Part shown: positions 1 through 5,117 of the stretch, one piece after another
How positions within the stretch are numbered: position 1 is the stretch's first letter
Layout of the letters: each line of letters begins with the position of its first letter
NCBI GenBank assembly: GCA_030039715.1
Contig: JASHVA010000007.1
Location: 1 to 10,518, forward strand
Source of the DNA: Thermoplasmata archaeon
Lineage (GTDB): Archaea > Thermoplasmatota > Thermoplasmata > Lutacidiplasmatales > UBA184
Length of the DNA: 10,518 bases
Reading direction: 5' to 3'
Program-made: the position numbers and the translations under genes
The notes under the pieces: generated by a model
Told to the model about the DNA's origin: nothing
Seen by the model: only the letters and a program-made list of their open reading frames with translations
Databases searched by the model: none

Positions 1-108
1 ATCGGTGGATCACAGGTTCCTTGCGCCTACCCACCGCTTATCGCAGCTTGGCACGACCTTCCTCGGCGCCCGAGCCTAGCCATTCCTCAACTGACAGGAG
101 TCAGCTAC
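1..108 (-). rRNA. 23S ribosomal RNA, 5' end (partial)
   Basis: Read on the minus strand, this stretch matches the first hundred bases of large-subunit rRNA. It contains the highly conserved block AAGCTGCGATAAGC (plus-strand 38-51), preceded by GAAGGTCGTGCC and by GGCTCGGGCGCCGA, the form typical of archaeal 23S domain I. The rest of the gene lies beyond base 1 of the window. The mature 5' end is placed near 108 by comparison with the usual archaeal start (about 20 bases before the GGAUGGCU-like segment) and could be off by some 15 bases. A 5-base stem with a 4-base loop (CTGAC-AGGA-GTCAG, 91-104) sits at this boundary. The identification rests on remembered consensus, not on an alignment. Confidence 0.9.
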
Positions 109-311
109 ACTGATTATGCTTGACAAGCGTCCAGAACGCGTGTGATCGGCGTCATCGGCCCGATCGCCAGGGGCGGTCGGACCCTCGCCCTTCCCCGAAG
201 AGGCAGGGGCCTCGGCGGGTGCACGTACCGACCGACGGGCAGCGCCCTGGCACGGCTCCCAGAGGACAGGGCCCCGCTACTTAACGACTTCGAGCGAGGC
301 GGCGGCGCGGA
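109..311 (-). other. 23S rRNA leader and promoter region, no protein gene
   Basis: About 200 bases lie between the stop codon of the Cas4-like gene and the 23S start. I see no convincing coding region, tRNA or 16S rRNA. The stretch is GC-rich and contains possible stem-forming segments, such as CCTTCCCCGAAGAGG (190-204) and the 11-base dyad GCTTGACAAGC (118-128). These would suit the precursor leader and processing stem that flank archaeal 23S rRNA, although the partner strand at the 3' end is outside the window. There is no T-run on the minus strand that would stop transcription coming from the protein genes upstream. Confidence 0.5.
278..285 (-). promoter_or_regulatory. Candidate TATA box for 23S rRNA
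   Basis: On the minus strand the sequence reads GTTAAGTA, the most A+T-rich point upstream of the 23S apart from a stretch directly at its 5' end. An archaeal start about 25 bases downstream would fall near 255, giving a precursor leader of roughly 150 bases. This is weak evidence; transcription may equally come from the protein genes upstream. Confidence 0.3.
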
Positions 312-1115
312 CTAGGCCCGGGGCGTCGCCGCGAACGCGGCGCGGTGGTGGGGCCCTTCGTACCGAGCGGCGGCGAAGCGGCACTGACCCTCCGCGTTCG
401 GTTCGCACCCGGCACAGTTGCGCTCGTGCGGTACCGGCGCGCGCACGGAGTCGTCGCGGACCTGCACGAGCGCCGCTCGCAGCCAACCCTTCTCCGCATC
501 GCCGTACGGGATGCGGACCCAGCCTTCGTGGAGCCCGCCTCCGGCCTCGTCCCCGTACAGCACGACTCCGTACGGGACCCGCCGCCCGAACGCCGCTTCC
601 ACGAGACGGCACTCCGCCACGACCTGAACGGTGTCGAAGAGGCGCCCGTGCGCCTCGTGGTAGCCGACGAAAAGGTGCGTCTCCTTGTACTCCACCGGTA
701 CGAGCGAGCCATCGGCCCGCTGCACGATCAGGTCCGGCCGGCCCGCGATACCGAGCTCGCGGTCGACGAGGGTCCTCCCCCCGTTGCGGAACCGGGGGTC
801 GAGCCGCACCCGCTCGGGCGGGAAGAGCACCGGGAGATCGTCCTCGCCCTCGTCCTCGTAGACGAGCACGTCCCGGTCGTCCAGATCCAGGCGGCCCTCG
901 GTCACCACCACGTGGCCCATCGGCGGCGCGAACATCGGCGACTGCCGCAGGGGCACAACGTCGGCCGGCGTTCGGACCACTCCCGGCCCGCCGGTGACGG
1001 TGCGCGCGTGGTTCGCCCGGACGAGCTCCATCTCGTACGGGCAGCGGAAGTAGGTGACGAGGTCGTGGGGCGTCATGTGCTCGGCGACCGGTGCGGCGAC
1101 CCGAGGGGCTAGCAT
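312..1115 (-). CDS. Cas4/RecB-like PD-(D/E)XK nuclease with Fe-S cysteines, not CRISPR-linked here
   Basis: This is a 267-residue protein of the Cas4/Dna2-type exonuclease group, which cuts or trims DNA ends. The nuclease core is visible as GRPDLIV (Asp128) followed by PVEYKET (Glu142, Lys144), the D...ExK motif. Then comes a helix with FDTVQVVAEC, corresponding to the QhxxY region, although the usual Tyr is not obvious. One cysteine near the N-terminus (FRCPYE, Cys25) and three near the C-terminus (Cys234, Cys237, Cys245) match the four-cysteine pattern that binds a 4Fe-4S cluster in Cas4 and AddB. The frame remains open upstream to 1241, but that would overlap the neighbouring gene by 62 bases. 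The ATG at 1115 is preferred, and an ATG at 1076 is also possible. It is the last gene of a three-gene minus-strand cluster and reads toward the 23S gene. No cas1, cas2 or repeat array is present, so its role is open: DNA repair, solo Cas4, or part of a mobile element. Confidence 0.82.
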   Translation of the reverse strand: MLAPRVAAPVAEHMTPHDLVTYFRCPYEMELVRANHARTVTGGPGVVRTPADVVPLRQSPMFAPPMGHVVVTEGRLDLDDRDVLVYEDEGEDDLPVLFPPERVRLDPRFRNGGRTLVDRELGIAGRPDLIVQRADGSLVPVEYKETHLFVGYHEAHGRLFDTVQVVAECRLVEAAFGRRVPYGVVLYGDEAGGGLHEGWVRIPYGDAEKGWLRAALVQVRDDSVRAPVPHERNCAGCEPNAEGQCRFAAARYEGPHHRAAFAATPRA

Positions 1116-1179
1116 CGACCCGACCCCGATCTCGGGGGCTATGAAGGTGCGGCTCGAACGGCACGCGCGCCGGTGACGT

Positions 1180-2079
1180 CTAACCGACGACGGAACGACG
1201 GAGGTCGCTCCGGCGCTCCGGCGGGAGCCGGGAGCGGGCAAGCAACGTATCGAGCAGCTCGAGGTCCGGTCCGAGGGAGCGGACGACCGCGCCGATCGCG
1301 CGGACGCGGTCGGCCGCGGACCGCTCCGCCGCCCGGACGAGCGCGTACTCGGGTCGACTCACCGGTATCGCCCGGCCCCGGAACGTCGCGGAGGCGAGCC
1401 GGACGGCGCCCGGCCGACCGCTCCACTCCGCGAGCCCGAGCTCCTGCGCCGGGTCGAGCGGGACCGACCACTCGAGCCGGGCGCCGGCGGCGAACGTTCC
1501 CACGAAGGCCCGTGCCCCCCGCACGATGCCGAGACCGGGCCAGTCCGTCGTCGCGACCGGCTCGATGAGGTACTCGGCGAACGCCCCGCCGATCCGGTCG
1601 ACGGCGGCCCGCGTCACTCCGAGGTCGATGTCGTGGGGGCGAACGTCTGCCCCGAGCAGCCAGGCCGCCGTCGACCCGCCCAGGTACCAGTCGACGGGGG
1701 CGAGGTCCGGAGTTCGCGCGAGCCGATCGACGACCTCGCCGAGCGCGGCCTCGATCGGCACCGCGGCCCCGGCGTAGGCCTGGTCGACCATCGTCTCGAG
1801 CACGAACCGGTTGCGGTTGTAGCACTGCCGGACGCGGGGGGTGTCCGAGAAGGCGAGGAGAAACCGCCGGTGCCAGCAGCGCGGTCCGCCGAACTGGCAC
1901 GGGCTCGGCGGGCGGACGAAGCCGAAGACGTCGAGAGGCCCCTTCGGCGGCCCGTTCGCATCGAGTCCGCCGTCCTGCGCGTGGTAGGTGAAGGTCGTCC
2001 GGTCCCCATCACGGTCGGTCGTCAGCTGGTGGAGGAAGCCCGCCCCGAGGTCGGGCCCCGAGAGCATCTCGGTCGCCAT
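1180..2079 (-). CDS. Nucleotidyltransferase-fold protein with Cys-rich N-terminal extension
   Basis: This 299-residue protein belongs by motif to the DNA polymerase-beta-type nucleotidyltransferase superfamily. Residues 131-154 hold WYLGGSTAAW followed by PHDIDLGV. The GGS turn (134-136) and D-x-D pair (Asp150, Asp152) are the nucleotide and metal binding elements, and Glu203 in ARLEWSVP is a plausible third acid. The C-terminal part (about 239-285, with SRPEYALVRAAERS) resembles the helical segment of AbiEii-like and related minimal nucleotidyltransferases. The first 130 residues are not part of that fold. They contain PCQFGGPRCWHRRF with Cys61, Cys68, His70, and then Cys86, which could bind a metal ion. 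The gene starts 37 bases after the amidotransferase stop and ends 64 bases before the Cas4-like start, so the three are probably co-transcribed. I do not know the substrate. An antitoxin partner of the AbiEi type is not visible, so a toxin role is unsupported. Confidence 0.72.
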   Translation of the reverse strand: MATEMLSGPDLGAGFLHQLTTDRDGDRTTFTYHAQDGGLDANGPPKGPLDVFGFVRPPSPCQFGGPRCWHRRFLLAFSDTPRVRQCYNRNRFVLETMVDQAYAGAAVPIEAALGEVVDRLARTPDLAPVDWYLGGSTAAWLLGADVRPHDIDLGVTRAAVDRIGGAFAEYLIEPVATTDWPGLGIVRGARAFVGTFAAGARLEWSVPLDPAQELGLAEWSGRPGAVRLASATFRGRAIPVSRPEYALVRAAERSAADRVRAIGAVVRSLGPDLELLDTLLARSRLPPERRSDLRRSVVG

Positions 2080-2116
2080 CTTCCGGCCCGTCTCCGTTCC
2101 GGGCGCGCGTCTCGGG

Positions 2117-2983
2117 CTAGGCCGGCGGAGGGCGGAGCTCGAGCGACTCCGGGATCGGCGTCCGACCGGTCGTCAGCGTCACGTGCCCGTTCTCCCGACG
2201 CGCGACGAGGTAGTGTCCGCTCGGCAGCGACTTCCAGGTGCCCGGCTGGCCGTCGAACGGCTCGGAGCCGACGACGACCCGGTGCGGCGTCGCGGCGTAG
2301 GTCATCTCGTAGTACCGGCGCTCGTGGTCGAAGAGCCCGGTGCCGTGGTCCCCGGTCCACTGGGAGAACGCCCAGAGCTCGTCGGGCCCGCGCGAGAAGA
2401 GCACGTTGAGGCCCGAGAACGGGGGGATCGCGGGCCGGCCCAACGCCTCCCAGACCCGGACAAGGTCCTCCACGGTCCGGACGTACCCCGCCAGGGGGTC
2501 GTTGACCTCCGAGGCGTTCCGGAGCAGCAGCCAGAAGAGCACCTCGCTGTCGTTCACGCCCCGAATCCGCGGCTCGTAGACGCCGAGGAACGGCCGGGTC
2601 TCGTTCGGGAACGGGATCGACCCGTTGTGCGCGAAGAGGACGGTGTGGGCCTCGAACGGCTGGGAGTTCACGAGGCCGATCAGCTCTTCGGGCGCCAGAT
2701 TGAGCGGATTGCTCGCGTGTCGGAGGTGGCCGAGCACGAGCGGGCCGTCCGCGTCGGCGGCCGCCTTCTCGAAGTTCTCGCGCTCCCCGTCGGCGTAAGC
2801 GGGCCCGGTACCCTTCTCAACGCGGGCCCGTCCCCCGTCCGTGAACCATCCGATCCCCCAGCCGTCCTTCTGGGCGGTCTCGGGCGAGACGTTCGACTGC
2901 CGGAGGAGCGACCGGTCGGAACGGACGAGCCAGGGTACCGGCGAGTCGTCGGCGTTCGTGAGGAGGCCGAACAATCGACACAT
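2117..2983 (-). CDS. Class II glutamine amidotransferase (YafJ/EgtC-like)
   Basis: This 288-residue protein belongs to the N-terminal nucleophile amidotransferase family. These enzymes hydrolyse glutamine or a gamma-glutamyl amide using the amino-terminal cysteine exposed once Met1 is removed. The start is decided by this: the ATG at 2983 gives MCRLFG with Cys2 as nucleophile, whereas the GTG at 2995 would bury it. Other family landmarks are KDGWGIGWF (39-47), GHLRHAS with Arg88, AHNGS with Asn120-Gly121 (oxyanion hole), and GVNDSE with Asp145. The length fits stand-alone members and there is no synthase domain fused to it, so ammonia delivery would need a partner. Alternatively it may act as a hydrolase, like EgtC on a gamma-glutamyl thiol compound. 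The ergothioneine genes are not present in the window. It is the first gene of the minus-strand cluster and has its own promoter. Confidence 0.9.
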   Translation of the reverse strand: MCRLFGLLTNADDSPVPWLVRSDRSLLRQSNVSPETAQKDGWGIGWFTDGGRARVEKGTGPAYADGERENFEKAAADADGPLVLGHLRHASNPLNLAPEELIGLVNSQPFEAHTVLFAHNGSIPFPNETRPFLGVYEPRIRGVNDSEVLFWLLLRNASEVNDPLAGYVRTVEDLVRVWEALGRPAIPPFSGLNVLFSRGPDELWAFSQWTGDHGTGLFDHERRYYEMTYAATPHRVVVGSEPFDGQPGTWKSLPSGHYLVARRENGHVTLTTGRTPIPESLELRPPPA

Positions 2984-3006
2984 CGGGCGGGCCACGGCCC
3001 TCGCGG

Positions 3007-3013
3007 TATTAAG
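3007..3013 (-). promoter_or_regulatory. TATA box of the amidotransferase cluster, leaderless start
   Basis: The minus strand reads CTTAATA, centred about 27 bases before the ATG at 2983. Archaeal transcription normally starts some 25 bases after the box centre, so the mRNA would begin at or next to the start codon. No purine-rich ribosome binding site precedes that ATG, which agrees with a leaderless transcript. Confidence 0.6.
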
Positions 3014-3031
3014 CGCCGGGCGGCGATGTGC

Positions 3032-3052
3032 GCTGGTGACCCGTGCGCCAGC
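3032..3052. promoter_or_regulatory. Short dyad between divergent promoters
   Basis: GCTGG at 3032-3036 and CCAGC at 3048-3052 form 5-base inverted arms with an 11-base spacer. They lie midway between the minus-strand TATA box (3007-3013) and the plus-strand one (3056-3062). The position would suit an operator controlling both directions, but arms this short in GC-rich DNA occur by chance. Confidence 0.2.
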
Positions 3053-3055
3053 AAC

Positions 3056-3093
3056 GCTTTTACTCTCACCGGTGGCTAGAACCGACGGAGGGG
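3056..3093 (+). promoter_or_regulatory. Promoter and ribosome binding site of the first A-type Fe-S carrier
   Basis: The T-rich box CTTTTAC (3057-3063) sits in otherwise GC-rich DNA. A start about 25 bases downstream would fall near 3085, leaving a very short leader. That leader contains GGAGGGG (3087-3093), a good match to the anti-Shine-Dalgarno sequence, ending 3 bases before the ATG at 3097. The upstream ATG-like starts in the same frame (for example the GTG at 3043) lie before this box and are not used in this reading. Confidence 0.5.
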
Positions 3094-3096
3094 ACG

Positions 3097-3426
3097 ATGG
3101 TGACGATCGAGGTGACTCCCAGCGCGCGGGAGCAGGTCCTCAAGATCATGGAGCGCCAGGGGAAGCCGGGCGCGGCGCTCCGCATCTACGTCCAGGGCGG
3201 CGGATGCTCGGGCCTCACCTACGGCATGTCGTTCGACAAGCGTGAATCCGGCGACGAGGTCGCGTTCGAGGGCAGCGGGCTCACGGTCGTGGTCGACAAG
3301 GCGAGCGCCCCGCTCCTCGAGGGTCTCAAGGTCGACTACCTCCTCGGCCTCGAGGCGTCCGGGTTCAAGATCTTCAACCCGAACGCGAAAGAGACCTGCT
3401 CCTGCGGGAAATCGTTCTCCGCGTAG
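3097..3426 (+). CDS. A-type iron-sulfur cluster carrier (IscA/ErpA/HesB family)
   Basis: This 109-residue protein has the standard length and motifs of A-type carriers, which hold a 2Fe-2S or 4Fe-4S cluster and pass it to target proteins in the cytosol. The three ligand cysteines are at the expected places: Cys37 in QGGGCSGL, and Cys101 and Cys103 in the C-terminal ETCSCG. The core ends with GFKIFNPNAKETCSCG, very close to the family signature. The N-terminus MVTIEVTPSAREQVLKIM is the usual first strand and helix. It is followed 73 bases later by a divergent paralog on the same strand. I avoid choosing between iscA, erpA and sufA because archaeal members do not map cleanly to them. Confidence 0.93.
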   Translation: MVTIEVTPSAREQVLKIMERQGKPGAALRIYVQGGGCSGLTYGMSFDKRESGDEVAFEGSGLTVVVDKASAPLLEGLKVDYLLGLEASGFKIFNPNAKETCSCGKSFSA

Positions 3427-3446
3427 CCGCTCCCGCGACCCCGAGC

Positions 3447-3491
3447 CTAAATACTACCGTACGGATACGACGGTGGGGTAGCGAAGGAGGG
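3447..3491 (+). promoter_or_regulatory. TATA box and ribosome binding site of the second A-type gene
   Basis: TAAATACTA (3448-3456), preceded by a GC-rich BRE-like stretch, is the clearest archaeal TATA box in the window. It predicts a start near 3475-3477. The strong ribosome binding site AAGGAGGG (3484-3491) lies 8 bases before the ATG at 3500. The second carrier therefore has its own strong promoter and need not depend on read-through from the first. Confidence 0.65.
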
Positions 3492-3499
3492 CCCCAGGA

Positions 3500-3940
3500 A
3501 TGAGCGATAGTAATAGTATCAAATTGGAAGTAACCCGCGAAGCGCAGGACCAGGTCCGGACCCTCATCAAGGGCCAGGCGCCCGGCACCGCGGTTCGCGT
3601 CTACCTTCAGTCCGGTGGCGGCGGCGGCGGCTGTGGCTGCGGCTCGGGCGGCGGGGGATGCGGATGCGGCGGCGGAGGCGGCGGCGGGGGGACTTCGTTC
3701 GGGATGGCCTTCGACAAGCCCCGGAACGGGGACAAGGTCGTCCAGATCGATGGCTTCTCGATCGTCGTGGACGATCTCAGCGCCGAGATGCTGAACGGCG
3801 CTCGGATCGACTTCGTCCAGGACCTGAACGCCACGGGCTTCAAGATCGACGCGCCGAACCTGCCGAGTTCGGGACACGGGCACGGCGGCTCGGAGGCGGG
3901 CGGCTGCGGCTGCGGCGCCGGTGGGTGCGGGTGCGGATAG
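3500..3940 (+). CDS. A-type Fe-S carrier paralog with duplicated CGCG motifs
   Basis: This 146-residue protein keeps the A-type fold: an N-terminal strand-helix (IKLEVTREAQDQVRTLI), AVRVYLQSGG, SFGMAFDKP, FSIVVDDLSAEMLNGARIDFV and ATGFKIDAPN all align with its neighbour at 3097-3426. The cysteine sites are rebuilt. In place of GGGCSG is a glycine-rich insert of about 25 residues with Cys45, Cys47, Cys54 and Cys56 in two CGCG units. In place of the C-terminal CxC is a tail with HGHG (His126, His128) and Cys136, Cys138, Cys143 and Cys145, again two CGCG units. That gives eight cysteines instead of three. The first codons are unusually A+T-rich (AGT AAT AGT ATC AAA TTG), which with the strong promoter and ribosome binding site suggests high expression. 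It could carry a larger cluster or a different metal, or store iron or metal; which is unknown. Confidence 0.85.
   Translation: MSDSNSIKLEVTREAQDQVRTLIKGQAPGTAVRVYLQSGGGGGGCGCGSGGGGCGCGGGGGGGGTSFGMAFDKPRNGDKVVQIDGFSIVVDDLSAEMLNGARIDFVQDLNATGFKIDAPNLPSSGHGHGGSEAGGCGCGAGGCGCG
3611..3691 (+). repeat. G-rich low-complexity tract inside the second A-type gene
   Basis: This 81-base stretch is built almost wholly of GGC, GGA, GGG and TGC codons and encodes the Gly/Cys insert. Runs of three to six G recur through it, so the coding strand could form G-quadruplexes. The two TGCGG(A/C)TGCGGC-like units look like a duplication. Such tracts are prone to slippage and to sequencing error, so the exact length should be treated with care. 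Confidence 0.7.
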
Positions 3941-3951
3941 ACCGCCCCGGT

Positions 3952-3975
3952 CCAACCTTTTCCTTCTTCTTCTCC
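3952..3975 (+). terminator. Pyrimidine-rich candidate terminator
   Basis: Starting about 12 bases after the stop codon of the second A-type gene is the T-rich run CCTTTTCCTTCTTCTTCTCC. Archaeal termination depends on T-rich stretches on the coding strand without a required hairpin. The run is broken by C residues, so it may be only partly effective. No other T-rich stretch occurs before the next gene. Confidence 0.45.
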
Positions 3976-4076
3976 GTCGGCTCGATGACCTGAGGCGCGA
4001 CCGCGTCGTCTGCGCCGCGTCGATAGGCAAGCGCCAAGTGCGGCGGGCGCTCGCCGTCCGTCACTAACTGCCACTC

Positions 4077-5117
4077 ATGCCATCGACGGAACTCGTCCTC
4101 GAAACCCGCGACCTCGGGTTCGCCTACGCGCCCGACCGGTTCGCGATCCGCCACCTCTCGGTCGGGCTCCACCGGGGCGAAGTGCTGGGCCTCCTCGGCC
4201 GGAACGGGGCGGGCAAGACGACGACCGTCCGCCTGCTGACGACGCTCCTTCCTCCGACCGAGGGCACCGCGATCGTCCTCGGACAGGACATCCGGACCGG
4301 CGGCCGCGCGCTGCGCTCGCACCTCGGCGTCGTCCTCCAGTCGGAGTCGCTCGACTTCGTCTCCGTCGAGCGGAACCTCACGCTCTACGCGTTCCTCTGG
4401 GGCGTCCCTCGCGAGGTCGCGAAGAGCCGCGCCGAGGAGATGATCGCCCTCTTCGAGCTCGAGGCGGCGCGCCGCCGGAAGCCGTGGGCGCTCTCGGGAG
4501 GGGAGCGGCGGCGCTTCCAGGTCGCGCGCGAGCTGATGCACGACATGGACATCCTCTTCCTGGACGAGCCGACGGTCGGGCTCGACGCGATCGCGCGCCG
4601 CCGGATCCTGCGGTACCTCAAGGAGCGGGCCCGGGGCGGGCTCTCGATCGTCTTCACGACGCACATCCTCCACGAGGCGGACCTGCTCTGCGACCGGATC
4701 GCCGTCCTCCACCTGGGCCAGCTGCTCGCGCTGGACACCGCGGAGGGCCTCAAGCAGAAGTTCGCCGGGGCGCGGGAGGTCTCCGTGACGTTCGGCTCGC
4801 CGATCCCGCCCGCGACGCGGGCGGCGCTGCTCGCGGAGCTGACGAGCCGCGGCGCCACGCTGCTCTCGTCGGAGTCGGGCGGCTCCGTGCCGGTGAACCG
4901 CCTCGTCCTCCGGGCGGAGCGGGCGGAGGAGATCGTGCCGTGGCTCGCCCGCTGGGCCGACGCGCACGCGCTCCCGGTCGAGCGGATCTCGGTCGAGGAA
5001 GCGACGCTCGAGAGTGCCTTCCTCGGCATGATCGGCGGGGACGACGAGGAGGACGGGGCCGGGCCCGAGCCGACCGGCGAGCTCCTCCCGCCGGACCGGG
5101 AGCGTGGGCTCCCGTGA
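4077..5117 (+). CDS. ABC exporter ATP-binding subunit (DrrA/NodI-like, ABC-2 type)
   Basis: This 346-residue cytosolic ATPase powers export by the permease encoded just downstream. All nucleotide-binding motifs are present: Walker A GRNGAGKTT (41-49), Q-loop Gln88, signature LSGGE (139-143), Walker B ILFLDEP with Glu164, D-loop GLD (168-170) and H-loop His196. The segment from about 230 to 320 (REVSVTFGSP ... VEEATLESAFLGMIG) is the C-terminal extension typical of drug-resistance and polysaccharide-type ABC-2 ATPases. The last 25 residues are acidic and probably disordered. The gene follows a 136-base gap after the Fe-S carrier. A good TATA box is not evident there (GATAGGC near 4022 is weak), and no ribosome binding site precedes the ATG. 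The substrate cannot be told from sequence. Confidence 0.93.
   Translation: MPSTELVLETRDLGFAYAPDRFAIRHLSVGLHRGEVLGLLGRNGAGKTTTVRLLTTLLPPTEGTAIVLGQDIRTGGRALRSHLGVVLQSESLDFVSVERNLTLYAFLWGVPREVAKSRAEEMIALFELEAARRRKPWALSGGERRRFQVARELMHDMDILFLDEPTVGLDAIARRRILRYLKERARGGLSIVFTTHILHEADLLCDRIAVLHLGQLLALDTAEGLKQKFAGAREVSVTFGSPIPPATRAALLAELTSRGATLLSSESGGSVPVNRLVLRAERAEEIVPWLARWADAHALPVERISVEEATLESAFLGMIGGDDEEDGAGPEPTGELLPPDRERGLP

Noticed and set aside
112..120. AGCATAATC on the minus strand as the 23S TATA box
   Set aside because: It lies directly at the mature 5' end, so a start 25 bases downstream would fall inside the 23S sequence.
109..275. Possible tRNA or small RNA before the 23S
   Set aside because: I could not find a T-loop GTTCRA motif with matching stems or an anticodon arm on either strand.
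345..1112. Open frame of 255 codons antisense to the Cas4-like gene
   Set aside because: No domain is recognisable, and the minus-strand frame has catalytic and Fe-S motifs.
1113..1241. Longer start for the Cas4-like gene at 1241
   Set aside because: It would add 42 Arg/Ser-rich residues and overlap the upstream gene by 62 bases. The family homology begins near the ATG at 1074-1115.
2984..2995. GTG start at 2995 for the amidotransferase
   Set aside because: It would place the nucleophile cysteine at position 6. The enzyme needs Cys as first residue after Met removal, given by the ATG at 2983.
3611..3937. Repeated GGC/TGC units as a CRISPR or minisatellite array
   Set aside because: There are no spacers of regular size, and the units are in-frame Gly/Cys codons within a gene with a preserved fold.
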